Part shown: piece after piece, positions 15,105-29,099 of the stretch | How the letters are laid out: each line of letters starts with the position of its first letter | How positions within the stretch are numbered: the stretch's first letter is position 1 | Assembly (NCBI GenBank): GCA_963932145.1 | Contig: OZ010574.1 | Location: forward strand, 80,906,398 to 80,970,397 | Length of the DNA stretch: 64,000 nucleotides | DNA from: Acanthosepion lycidas | Taxonomy: Eukaryota; Mollusca; Cephalopoda; Sepiida; Sepiidae | Direction of reading: 5' to 3' | Translations under genes and position numbers: made by a program | The notes under the pieces: generated by a model | What the model was told of the DNA's origin: nothing | The model's database searches: none | Seen by the model: only the letters and a program-made list of their open reading frames with translations

Positions 15105-18050
15105 TTATAAGACTTAATGCATGGAATCATCATTTTATGTTGATAAAGAAAGAAGTGGAATATGAATGCTGAGGACACATTCTTTTTGAAGCAGTTGTTT
15201 ACAAGTTAATTTTATGTACATAAAGAGGTCACATGACAAGATTTATAAGACTTAAGGCATGGAATCATCATTTTATGTTGATAAAGAAAGAAGTGGTATA
15301 TGAATGCTGAGGACATATTCTTTTTGAAGCAGTTGTTTACAAGTTAATTTTATGTACATAAAGAGGTCACATGACAAGATTTATAAGACTTAATGCATGG
15401 AATCATCATTTTATGTTGATAAAGAAAGAAGTGGAATATGAATGCTGAGGACATATTCTTTTTGAAGCAGTTGTTTACAAGTTAATTTTATGTACATAAA
15501 GTGGTCACATGACAAGATTTATAAGACTTAATGCATGGAATCATCATTTTATGTTGATAAAGAAAGAAGTGGAATATGAATGCTGAGGACATATTCTTTT
15601 TGAAGCAGTTGTTTACAAGTTAATTTTATGTACATAAAGAGGTCACATGACAAGATTTATAAGACTTAAGGCATGGAATCATCATTTTATGCTGATAAAG
15701 AAAGAAGTGGAATATGAATGCTGAGGACACATTCTTTTTGATGCAGTTGTTTACAAGTTAATTTTATGTACATAAAGAGGTCACATGACAAGATGTATAA
15801 GACTTAATGCATGGAATCATCATTTTATGCTGATAAAGAAAGAAGTGGAATATGAATGCTGAGGACACATTCTTTTTGAAGCAGTTGTTTACCAGTTAAT
15901 TTTATGTACATAAAGAGGTCACATGACAAGATTTATAAGACTTAATGCATGGAATCATCATTTTATGTTGATAAAGAAAGAAGTGGAATATGAATGCTGA
16001 GGACACATTCTTTTTGAAGCAGTTGTTTACAAGTTAATTTTATGTACATAAAGAGGTCACATGACAAGATTTATAAGACTTAAGGCATGGAATCATCATT
16101 TTATGTTGATAAAGAAAGAAGTGGTATATGAATGCTGAGGACATATTCTTTTTGAAGCAGTTGTTTACAAGTTAATTTTATGTACATAAAGAGGTCACAT
16201 GACAAGATTTATAAGACTTAATGCATGGAATCATCATTTTATGTTGATAAAGAAAGAAGTGGAATATGAATGCTGAGGACATATTCTTTTTGAAGCAGTT
16301 GTTTACAAGTTAATTTTATGTACATAAAGTGGTCACATGACAAGATTTATAAGACTTAATGCATGGAATCATCATTTTATGTTGATAAAGAAAGAAGTGG
16401 AATATGAATGCTGAGGACATATTCTTTTTGAAGCAGTTGTTTACAAGTTAATTTTATGTACATAAAGAGGTCACATGACAAGATGTATAAGACTTAATGC
16501 ATGGAATCATCATTTTATGCTGATAAAGAAAGAAGTGGAATATGAATGCTGAGGACACATTCTTTTTGAAGCAGTTGTTTACCAGTTAATTTTATGTACA
16601 TAAAGAGGTCACATGACAAGATTTATAAGACTTAATGCATGGAATCATCATTTTATGTTGATAAAGAAAGAAGTGGAATATGAATGCTGAGGACACATTC
16701 TTTTTGAAGCAGTTGTTTACAAGTTAATTTTATGTACATAAAGAGGTCACATGACAAGATTTATAAGACTTAAGGCATGGAATCATCATTTTATGTTGAT
16801 AAAGAAAGAAGTGGTATATGAATGCTGAGGACATATTCTTTTTGAAGCAGTTGTTTACAAGTTAATTTTATGTACATAAAGAGGTCACATGACAAGATTT
16901 ATAAGACTTAATGCATGGAATCATCATTTTATGTTGATAAAGAAAGAAGTGGAATATGAATGCTGAGGACATATTCTTTTTGAAGCAGTTGTTTACAAGT
17001 TAATTTTATGTACATAAAGAGGTCACATGACAAGATTTATAAGACTTAATGCATGGAATCATCATTTTATGTTGATAAAGAAAGAAGTGGAATATGAATG
17101 CTGAGGACATATTCTTTTTGAAGCAGTTGCTTACAAGTTAATTTTATGTACATAAAGAGGTCACATGACAAGATGTATAAGACTTAAGGCATGGAATCAT
17201 CATTTTATGCTGATAAAGAAAGAAGTGGAATATGAATGCTGAGGACACATTCTTTTTGATGCAGTTGTTTACAAGTTAATTTTATGTACATAAAGAGGTC
17301 ACATGACAAGATTTATACGACTTAATGCATGGAATCATCATTTTATGTTGATAAAGAAAGAAGTGGAATATGAATGCTGAGGACATATTCTTTTTGAAGC
17401 AGTTGTTTACAAGTTAATTTTATGTACATAAAGAGGTCACATGACAAGATTTATAAGACTTAAGGCATGGAATCATCATTTTATGTTGATAAAGAAAGAA
17501 GTGGAATATGAATGCTGAGGACATATTCTTTTTGAAGCAGTTGTTTACAAGTTAATTTTATGTACATAAAGAGGTCACATGACAAGATTTATAAGACTTA
17601 ATGCATGGAATCATCATTTTATGTTGATAAAGAAAGAAGTGGAATATGAATGCTGAGGACATATTCTTTTTGAAGCAGTTGTTTACAAGTTAATTTTATG
17701 TACATAAAGAGGTCACATGACAAGATTTATAAGACTTAATGCATGGAATCATCATTTTATGTTGATAAAGAAAGAAGTGGAATATGAATGCTGAGGACAT
17801 ATTCTTTTTGAAGCAGTTGCTTACAAGTTAATTTTATGTACATAAAGAGGTCACATGACAAGATGTATAAGACTTAAGGCATGGAATCATCATTTTATGC
17901 TGATAAAGAAAGAAGTGGAATATGAATGCTGAGGACACATTCTTTTTGATGCAGTTGTTTACAAGTTAATTTTATGTACATAAAGAGGTCACATGACAAG
18001 ATTTATACGACTTAATGCATGGAATCATCATTTTATGCTGATAAAGAAAG
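15105..18050. repeat. Five-unit (690-bp) higher-order repeat
   Basis: The diagnostic variant AGATGTATAAGACTT lies at 15791, 16481, 17171 and 17861, exactly 690 bp (5 x 138) apart each time. Companion variants travel with it: TTACCAGTTAA at 15061, 15889 and 16579, GGTATATG in place of GGAATATG, ACATATTC starts and TAATGCATGG. This is four tandem rounds of a pentameric unit, with some substitution between rounds. Confidence 0.88.
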
Positions 18051-20280
18051 AAGTGGTATATGAATGCTGAGGACACATTCTTTTTGGAGCAGTTGTTTAC
18101 AAGTTAATTTTATGTACATTAAGTGGTCACATGACAAGATTTATAAGACTTAAGGCATGGAATCATCATTTTATGCTGATAAAGAAAGAAGTGGAATATG
18201 AATGCTGAGGACATATTCTTTTTGAAGCAGTTGTTTACAAGTTAATTTTATGTACATAAAGAGGTCACATGACAAGATTTATAAGACTTAATGCATGGAA
18301 TCGTCATTTTATGTTGATAAAGAAAGAAGTGGAATATGAATGCTGAGGACACATTCTTTTTGATGCAGTTGTTTACAAGTTAATTTTATGTACATAAAGA
18401 GGTCACATGACAAGATTTATACGACTTAAGGCATGGAATCATCATTTTATGTTGATAAAGAAAGAAGTGGAATATGAATGCTGAGGACACATTCTTTTTG
18501 AAGCAGTTGTTTACAAGTTAATTTTATGTACATTAAGTGGTCACATGACAAGATTTATAAGACTTAAGGCATGGAATCATCATTTTATGCTGATAAAGAA
18601 AGAAGTGGAATATGAATGCTGAGGACACATTCTTTTTGAAGCAGTTGCGTACAAGTTAATTTTATGTACATAAAGTGGTCACATGACAAGATTTATAAGA
18701 CTTAATGCATGGAATCATCATTTTATGTTGATAAAGAAAGAAGTGGTATATGAATGCTGAGGACATATTCTTTTTGAAGCAGTTGTTTACAAGTTAATTT
18801 TATGTACATAAAGAGGTCACATGACAAGATTTATAAGACTTAATGCATGGAATCATCATTTTATGTTGATAAAGAAAGAAGTGGAATATGAATGCTGAGG
18901 ACATATTCTTTTTGAAGCAGTTGTTTACAAGTTAATTTTATGTACATAAAGTGGTCACATGACAAGATTTATAAGACTTAATGCATGGAATCATCATTTT
19001 ATGTTGATAAAGAAAGAAGTGGAATATGAATGCTGAGGACATATTCTTTTTGAAGCAGTTGTTTACAAGTTAATTTTATGTACATAAAGTGGTCACATGA
19101 CAAGATTTATAAGACTTAATGCATGGAATCATCATTTTATGCTGTTAAAGAAAGAAGTGGTATATGAATGCTGAGGACACATTCTTTTTGAAGCAGTTGT
19201 TTACAAGTTAATTTTATGTACATTAAGTGGTCACATGACAAGATTTATAAGACTTAAGGCATGGAATCATCATTTTATGCTGATAAAGAAAGAAGTGGAA
19301 TATGAATGCTGAGGACACATTCTTTTTGAAGCAGTTGTTTACAAGTTAATTTTATGTACATAAAGAGGTCACATGACAAGATTTATAAGACTTAAGGCAT
19401 GGAATCATCATTTTATGCTGATAAAGAAAGAAGTGGAATATGAATGCTGAGGACACATTCTTTTTGATGCAGTTGTTTACAAGTTAATTTTATGTACATA
19501 AAGAGGTCACATGACAAGATTTATACGACTTAATGCATGGAATCATCATTTTATGTTGATAAAGAAAGAAGTGGAATATGAATGCTGAGGACATATTCTT
19601 TTTGAAGCAGTTGTTTACAAGTTAATTTTATGTACATTAAGTGGTCACATGACAAGATTTATAAGACTTAAGGCATGGAATCATCATTTTATGCTGATAA
19701 AGAAAGAAGTGGAATATGAATGCTGAGGACACATTCTTTTTGAAGCAGTTGTTTACAAGTTAATTTTATGTACATTAAGTGGTCACATGACAAGATTTAT
19801 AAGACTTAAGGCATGGAATCATCATTTTATGTTGATAAAGAAAGAAGTGGAATATGAACGCTGAGGACACAATCTTTTTGAAGCAGTTGTTTACAAGTTA
19901 ATTTTATGTACATAAAGAGGTCACATGACAAGATTTATAAGACTTAAGGCATGGAATCATCATTTTATTTTGATAAAGAAAGAAGTGGAATATGAATGCT
20001 GAGGACACATTCTTTTTGAAGTAGTTGTTTACAAGTTAATTTTATGTACATAAAGTGGTCACATGACAAGATTTACAAGACTTAAGGCATGGAATCATCA
20101 TTTTATGCTGATAAAGAAAGAAGTGGAATATGAATGCTGAGGACACATTCGTTTTGAAGCAGTTGCGTACAAGTTAATTTTATGTACATAAAGAGGTCAC
20201 ATGACAAGATTTATAAGACTTAAGGCATGGAATCATCTTTTTATGCTGATAAAGAAAGAAGTGGAATATGAATGCTGAGG

Positions 20281-23200
20281 ACATATTATTTTTGAAGCAG
20301 TTGTTTACAAGTTAATTTTATGTACATTATGTGGTCACATGACAAGATTTATAAGACTTAAGACATGGAATCATCATTTTATGCTGATAAAGAAAGAAGT
20401 GGAATATGAATGCTGAGGACACATTCTTTTTTAAGCAGTTGTTTACAAGTTAATTTTATGTACATAAAGTGGTCACATGACAAGATTTATAAGACTTAAT
20501 GCATGGAATCATCATTTTATGTTGATAAAGAAAGAAGTGGAATATGAATGCTGAGGACACATTCTTTTTGAAGCAGTTGTTTACAAGTTAATTTTATGTA
20601 CATAAAGTGGTCACATGACAAGATTTATAAGACTTAATGCATGGAATCATCATTTTATGTTGATAAAGAAAGAAGTGGAATATGAATGCTGAGGACACAT
20701 TCTTTTTGAAGCAGTTGTTTACAAGTTAATTTTATGTACATAAAGTGGTCACATGACAAGATTTATAAGACTTAAGGCATGGAATCATCATTTTATGCTG
20801 ATAAAGAAAGAAGTGGAATATGAATGCTGAGGACACATTCGTTTTGAAGCAGTTGTTTACAAGTTAATTTTATGTACATAAAGAGGTCACATGACAAGAT
20901 TTATAAGACTTATGGCATGGAATCATCATTTTATGCTGATAAATAAAGAAGTGGAATATGAATGCTGAGGACACATTCTTTTTGAAGCAGTTGTTTACAA
21001 GTTAATTTTATGTACATAAAGTGGTCACATGACAAGATTTATAAGACTTATGGCATGGAATCATCTTTTTATGCTGATAAAGAAAGAAGTGGAATATGAA
21101 TGCTGAGGACACATTCTTTTTGAAGCAGTTGTTTACAAGTTAATTTTATGTACATAAAGTGGTCACATGACAAGATTTATAAGACTTAAGGCATGGAATC
21201 ATCATTTTATGTTGATAAAGAAAGAAGTGGAATATGAATGGTGAGGACACATTCTTTTTGAAGCAGTTGTTTACAAGTTAATTTTATGTACATAAAGAGG
21301 TCACATGACAAGATTTATAAGACTTATGGCATGGAATCATCATTTTATGCTGATAAATAAAGAAGTGGAATATGAATGCTGAGGACACATTCTTTTTGAA
21401 GCAGTTGTTTACAAGTTAATTTTATGTACATAAAGTGGTCACATGACAAGATTTATAAGACTTAATGCATGGAATCATCATTTTATGTTGATAAAGAAAG
21501 AAGTGGAATATGAATGCTGAGGACACATTCTTTTTGAAGCAGTTGTTTACAAGTTAATTTTATGTACATAAAGTGGTCACATGACAAGATTTATAAGACT
21601 TAATGCATGGAATCATCATTTTATGTTGATAAAGAAAGAAGTGGAATATGAATGCTGAGGACACATTCTTTTTGAAGCAGTTGTTTACAAGTTAATTTTA
21701 TGTACATAAAGTGGTCACATGACAAGATTTATAAGACTTAATGCATGGAATCATCATTTTATGCTGATAAAGAAAGAAGTGGAATATGAATGCTGAGGAC
21801 ACATTCGTTTTGAAGCAGTTGTTTACAAGTTAATTTTATGTACATAAAGAGGTCACATGACAAGATTTATAAGACTTATGGCATGGAATCATCATTTTAT
21901 GCTGATAAATAAAGAAGTGGAATATGAATGCTGAGGACACATTCTTTTTGAAGCAGTTGTTTACAAGTTAATTTTATGTACATAAAGTGGTCACATGACA
22001 AGATTTATAAGACTTAAGGCATGGAATCATCATTTTATGTTGATAAAGAAAGAAGTGGAATATGAATGGTGAGGACACATTCTTTTTGAAGCAGTTGTTT
22101 ACAAGTTAATTTTATGTACATAAAGAGGTCACATGACAAGATTTATAAGACTTATGGCATGGAATCATCATTTTATGCTGATAAATAAAGAAGTGGAATA
22201 TGAATGCTGAGGACACATTCTTTTTGAAGCAGTTGTTTACAAGTTAATTTTATGTACATAAAGAGGTCACATGACAAGATTTATAAGACTTAAGGCATGG
22301 AATCATCTTTTTATGCTGATAAAGAAAGAAGTGGAATATGAATGCTGAGGACACATTCTTTTTGAAGCAGTTGTTTACAAGTTAATTTTATGTACATAAA
22401 GAGGTCACATGACAAGATTTATAAGACTTAAGGCATGGAATCATCTTTTTATGCTGATAAAGAAAGAAGTGGAATATGAATGCTGAGGACATATTATTTT
22501 TGAAGCAGTTGTTTACAAGTTAATTTTATGTACATAAAGTGGTCACATGACAAGATTTATAAGACTTATGGCATGGAATCATCTTTTTATGCTGATAAAG
22601 AAAGAAGTGGAATATGAATGCTGAGGACACATTCTTTTTTAAGCAGTTGTTTACAAGTTAATTTTATGTACATAAAGTGGTCACATGACAAGATTTATAA
22701 GACTTAATGCATGGAATCATCATTTTATGTTGATAAAGAAAGAAGTGGAATATGAATGCTGAGGACACATTCTTTTTGAAGCAGTTGTTTACAAGTTAAT
22801 TTTATGTACATAAAGAGGTCACATGACAAGATTTATAAGACTTAAGGCATGGAATCATCTTTTTATGCTGATAAAGAAAGAAGTGGAATATGAATGCTGA
22901 GGACATATTATTTTTGAAGCAGTTGTTTACAAGTTAATTTTATGTACATTATGTGGTCACATGACAAGATTTATAAGACTTAAGACATGGAATCATCATT
23001 TTATGCTGATAAAGAAAGAAGTGGAATATGAATGCTGAGGACACATTCTTTTTTAAGCAGTTGTTTACAAGTTAATTTTATGTACATAAAGTGGTCACAT
23101 GACAAGATTTATAAGACTTAATGCATGGAATCATCATTTTATGTTGATAAAGAAAGAAGTGGAATATGAATGCTGAGGACACATTCTTTTTGAAGCAGTT

Positions 23201-23850
23201 GTTTACAAGTTAATTTTATGTACATAAAGTGGTCACATGACAAGATTTATAAGACTTAATGCATGGAATCATCATTTTATGTTGATAAAGAAAGAAGTGG
23301 AATATGAATGCTGAGGACACATTCTTTTTGAAGCAGTTGTTTACAAGTTAATTTTATGTACATAAAGTGGTCACATGACAAGATTTATAAGACTTAATGC
23401 ATGGAATCATCATTTTATGTTGATAAAGAAAGAAGTGGAATATGAATGCTGAGGACACATTCTTTTTGAAGCAGTTGTTTACAAGTTAATTTTATGTACA
23501 TAAAGTGGTCACATGACAAGATTTATAAGACTTAATGCATGGAATCATCATTTTATGCTGATAAAGAAAGAAGTGGAATATGAATGCTGAGGACACATTC
23601 GTTTTGAAGCAGTTGTTTACAAGTTAATTTTATGTACATAAAGAGGTCACATGACAAGATTTATAAGACTTATGGCATGGAATCATCATTTTATGCTGAT
23701 AAATAAAGAAGTGGAATATGAATGCTGAGGACACATTCTTTTTGAAGCAGTTGTTTACAAGTTAATTTTATGTACATAAAGAGGTCACATGACAAGATTT
23801 ATAAGACTTAATGCATGGAATCATCATTTTATGCTGATAAAGAAAGAAGT
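20281..23850. repeat. Array segment carrying ACATATTATTT, TATGGCATGG and ATAAATAAAGAAGTGG variants
   Basis: Units here are marked by ACATATTATTTTTG (near 20281, 22486 and 22901), TACATTATGTGG (20326 and 22946), CTTTTTTAAGCAG and CTTATGGCATGG. A stretch of roughly 1 kb beginning near 20220 is repeated beginning near 22840 with the same order of variants, another multi-unit duplication. Exact break points were not fixed by eye. Confidence 0.7.
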
Positions 23851-23865
23851 GGAATATGAATGCTG

Positions 23866-26830
23866 AGAACATATTCTTTTTGAAGCAGTTGTTTACAAGT
23901 TAATTTTATGTACATAAACAGGTCACATGACAAGATTTATAAGACTTAATGCATGGAATCATCATTTTATGCTGATAAAGAAAGAAGTGGAATATGAATG
24001 CTGAGAACATATTCTTTTTGAAGCAGTTGTTTACAAGTTAATTTTATGTACATAAACAGGTCACATGACAAGATTTATAAGACTTAATGCATGGAATCAT
24101 CATTTTATGCTGATAAATAAAGAAGTGGAATATGAATGCTGAGGACACATTCTTTTTGAAGCAGTTGTTTACAAGTTAATTTTATGTACATAAACAGGTC
24201 ACATGACAAGATTTATAAGACTTAATGCATGGAATCATCATTTTATGCTGATAAAGAAAGAAGTGGAATATGAATGCTGAGAACATATTCTTTTTGAAGC
24301 AGTTGTTTACAAGTTAATTTTATGTACATAAAGAGGTCACATGACAAGATTTATAAGACTTAATGCATGGAATCATCATTTTATGCTGATAAAGAAAGAA
24401 GTGGAATATGAATGCTGAGAACATATTCTTTTTGAAGCAGTTGTTTACAAGTTAATTTTATGTACATAAAGAGGTCACATGACAAGATTTATAAGACTTA
24501 ATGCATGGAATCATCATTTTATGCTGATAAAGAAAGAAGTGGAATATGAATGCTGAGAACATATTCTTTTTGAAGCAGTTGTTTACAAGTTAATTTTATG
24601 TACATAAACAGGTCACATGACAAGATTTATAAGACTTAATGCATGGAATCATCATTTTATGCTGATAAAGAAAGAAGTGGAATATGAATGCTGAGAACAT
24701 ATTCTTTTTGAAGCAGTTGTTTACAAGTTAATTTTATGTACATAAACAGGTCACATGACAAGATTTATAAGACTTAATGCATGGAATCATCATTTTATGC
24801 TGATAAAGAAAGAAGTGGAATATGAATGCTGAGAACATATTCTTTTTGAAGCAGTTGTTTACAAGTTAATTTTATGTACATAAACAGGTCACATGACAAG
24901 ATTTATAAGACTTAATGCATGGAATCATCATTTTATGCTGATAAAGAAAGAAGTGGAATATGAATGCTGAGAACATATTCTTTTTGAAGCAGTTGTTTAC
25001 AAGTTAATTTTATGTACATAAACAGGTCACATGACAAGATTTATAAGACTTAATGCATGGAATCATCATTTTATGCTGATAAAGAAAGAAGTGGAATATG
25101 AATGCTGAGAACATATTCTTTTTGAAGCAGTTGTTTACAAGTTAATTTTATGTACATAAACAGGTCACATGACAAGATTTATAAGACTTAATGCATGGAA
25201 TCATCATTTTATGCTGATAAATAAAGAAGTGGAATATGAATGCTGAGGACACATTCTTTTTGAAGCAGTTGTTTACAAGTTAATTTTATGTACATAAACA
25301 GGTCACATGACAAGATTTATAAGACTTAATGCATGGAATCATCATTTTATGCTGATAAAGAAAGAAGTGGAATATGAATGCTGAGAACATATTCTTTTTG
25401 AAGCAGTTGTTTACAAGTTAATTTTATGTACATAAACAGGTCACATGACAAGATTTATAAGACTTAATGCATGGAATCATCATTTTATGCTGATAAAGAA
25501 AGAAGTGGAATATGAATGCTGAGAACATATTCTTTTTGAAGCAGTTGTTTACAAGTTAATTTTATGTACATAAACAGGTCACATGACAAGATTTATAAGA
25601 CTTAATGCATGGAATCATCATTTTATGCTGATAAAGAAAGAAGTGGAATATGAATGCTGAGGACACATTCGTTTTGAAGCTGTTGTTTACAAGTTAATTT
25701 TATGTACATAAAGTGGTCACATGACAAGATTTATAAGACTTAATGCATGGAATCATCATTTTATGCTGATAAAGAAAGAAGTGGAATATGAATGCTGAGG
25801 ACACATTCGTTTTGAAGCTGTTGTTTACAAGTTAATTTTATGTACATAAAGTGGTCACATGACAAGATTTATAAGACTTAATGCATGGAATCATCATTTT
25901 ATGCTGATAAAGAAAGAAGTGGAATATGAATGCTGAGAACATATTCTTTTTGAAGCAGTTGTTTACAAGTTAATTTTATGTACATAAACAGGTCACATGA
26001 CAAGATTTATAAGACTTAATGCATGGAATCATCATTTTATGCTGATAAAGAAAGAAGTGGAATATGAATGCTGAGGACACATTCGTTTTGAAGCTGTTGT
26101 TTACAAGTTAATTTTATGTACATAAAGTGGTCACATGACAAGATTTATAAGACTTAATGCATGGAATCATCATTTTATGCTGATAAAGAAAGAAGTGGAA
26201 TATGAATGCTGAGAACATATTCTTTTTGAAGCAGTTGTTTACAAGTTAATTTTATGTACATAAACAGGTCACATGACAAGATTTATAAGACTTAATGCAT
26301 GGAATCATCATTTTATGCTGATAAAGAAAGAAGTGGAATATGAATGCTGAGGACAAATTCGTTTTGAAGCTGTTGTTTACAAGTTAATTTTATGTACATA
26401 AAGTGGTCACATGACAAGATTTATACGACTTAAGGCATGGAATCATCATTTTATGCTGATAAAGAAAGAAGTGGAATATGAATGCTGAGAACATATTCTT
26501 TTTGAAGCAGTTGTTTACAAGTTAATTTTATGTACATAAACAGGTCACATGACAAGATTTATAAGACTTAAGGCATGGAATCATCATTTTATGCTGATAA
26601 AGAAAGAAGTGGAATATGAATGCTGAGGACAAATTCGTTTTGAAGCTGTTGTTTACAAGTTAATTTTATGTACATAAAGTGGTCACATGACAAGATTTAT
26701 ACGACTTAAGGCATGGAATCATCATTTTATGCTGATAAAGAAAGAAGTGGAATATGAATGCTGAGAACATATTCTTTTTGAAGCAGTTGTTTACAAGTTA
26801 ATTTTATGTACATAAACAGGTCACATGACA
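23866..26830. repeat. Homogenised monomer block (GAGAACAT / AAACAGG) passing into 276-bp dimers
   Basis: From about 23866 to 25640 almost every unit carries the linked variants CTGAGAACATATTC and TAAACAGGTCAC. About fifteen AAACAGG units lie in the block, and they are essentially absent elsewhere. From 25640 they alternate with a second type (ATTCGTTTTGAAGCTG with AAAGTGG). The ATTCG marks fall near 25669, 25807, 26083, 26359 and 26635, so the alternation settles to a strict 276-bp spacing, a two-unit repeat. This looks like recent local amplification of one monomer, then of a dimer. Confidence 0.85.
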
Positions 26831-27369
26831 AGATTTATAAGACTTATGGCATGGAATCATCATTTTATGCTGATAAATAAAGAAGTGGAATATGAATGCT
26901 GAGGACACATTCTTTTTGAAGCAGTTGTTTACAAGTTAATTTTATGTACATAAAGTGGTCACATGACAAGATTTATAAGACTTATGGCATGGAATCATCT
27001 TTTTATGCTGATAAAGAAAGAAGTGGAATATGAATGCTGAGGACACATTCTTTTTGAAGCAGTTGTTTACAAGTTAATTTTATGTACATAAAGAGGTCAC
27101 ATGACAAGATTTATAAGACTTAATGCATGGAATCGTCATTTTATGTTGATAAAGAAAGAAGTGGAATATGAATGCTGAGGACATATTCTTTTTGAAGCAG
27201 TTGTTTACAAGTTAATTTTATGTACATAAAGTGGTCACATGACAAGATTTATAAGACTTAATGCATGGAATCGTCATTTTATGTTGATAAAGAAAGAAGT
27301 GGAATATGAATGCTGAGGACACATTCTTTTTGAAACAGTTGTTTACAAGTTAATTTTATGTACATAAAG

Positions 27370-28990
27370 TGGTCACATGACAAGATTTATAAGACTAAAG
27401 GCATGGAATCATCATTTTATGCTGATAAAGAAAGAAGTGGAATATGAATGCTGAGGACACATTCTTTTTGAAGCAGTTGTTTACAAGTTAATTTTACGTA
27501 CATAAAGTGGTCACATGACAAGATTTATAAGACTAAAGGCATGGAATCATCATTTTATGCTGATAAAGAAAGAAGTGGAATATGAATGCTGAGGACACAT
27601 TCTTTTTGAAGCAGTTGTTTACAAGTTAATTTTATGTACATAAAGTGGTCACATGACAAGATTTATAAGACTTATGGCATGGAATCATCTTTTTATGCTG
27701 ATAAAGAAAGAAGTGGAATATGAATGCTGAGGACACATTCTTTTTGAAGCAGTTGTTTACAAGTTAATTTTATGTACATAAAGTGGTCACATGACAAGAT
27801 TTATAAGACTAAAGGCATGGAATCATCATTTTATGCTGATAAAGAAAGAAGTGGAATATGAATGCTGAGGACACATTCTTTTTGAAGCAGTTGTTTACAA
27901 GTTAATTTTACGTACATAAAGTGGTCACATGACAAGATTTATAAGACTAAAGGCATGGAATCATCATTTTATGCTGATAAAGAAAGAAGTGGAATATGAA
28001 TGCTGAGGACACATTCTTTTTGAAGCAGTTGTTTACAAGTTAATTTTACGTACATAAAGTGGTCACATGACAAGATTTATAAGACTAAAGGCATGGAATC
28101 ATCATTTTATGCTGATAAAGAAAGAAGTGGAATATGAATGCTGAGGACACATTCTTTTTGAAGCAGTTGTTTACAAGTTAATTTTATGTACATAAAGTGG
28201 TCACATGACAAGATTTATAAGACTAAAGGCATGGAATCATCATTTTATGCTGATAAAGAAAGAAGTGGAATATGAATGCTGAGGACACATTCTTTTTGAA
28301 GCAGTTGTTTACAAGTTAATTTTATGTACATAAAGAGGTCACATGACAAGATTTATAAGACTAAAGGCATGGAATCATCATTTTATGCTGATAAAGAAAG
28401 AAGTGGAATATGAATGCTGAGGACACATTCTTTTTGAAGCAGTTGTTTACAAGTTAATTTTACGTACATAAAGTGGTCACATGACAAGATTTATAAGACT
28501 AAAGGCATGGAATCATCATTTTATGCTGATAAAGAAAGAAGTGGAATATGAATGCTGAGGACACATTCTTTTTGAAGCAGTTGTTTACAAGTTAATTTTA
28601 TGTACATAAAGTGGTCACATGACAAGATTTATAAGACTAAAGGCATGGAATCATCTTTTTATGCTGATAAAGAAAGAAGTGGAATATGAATGCTGAGGAC
28701 ACATTCTTTTTGAAGCAGTTGTTTACAAGTTAATTTTACGTACATAAAGTGGTCACATGACAAGATTTATAAGACTAAAGGCATGGAATCATCATTTTAT
28801 GCTGATAAAGAAAGAAGTGGAATATGAATGCTGAGGACACATTCTTTTTGAAGCAGTTGTTTACAAGTTAATTTTACGTACATAAAGTGGTCACATGACA
28901 AGATTTATAAGACTAAAGGCATGGAATCATCATTTTATGCTGATAAAGAAAGAAGTGGAATATGAATGCTGAGGACACATTCTTTTTGAA
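27370..28990. repeat. Homogenised block with GACTAAAGG and TTTTACGTAC variants
   Basis: Nearly all units here read AAGACTAAAGGCATGG instead of AAGACTTAAGG or AAGACTTAATG. About half also read TTTTACGTACAT instead of TTTTATGTACAT (27497, 27911, 28049, 28463, 28739, 28877). The ACGTAC change adds a CpG and breaks one position of the central palindrome. The GACTAAAGG variant is otherwise almost absent, with one stray near 33053. Confidence 0.82.
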
Positions 28991-29099
28991 GCAGTTGTTT
29001 ACAAGTTAATTTTATGTACATAAAGTGGTCACATGACAAGATTTATAAGACTTAATGCATGGAATCATCATTTTATGCTGATAAAGAAAGAAGTGGAAT

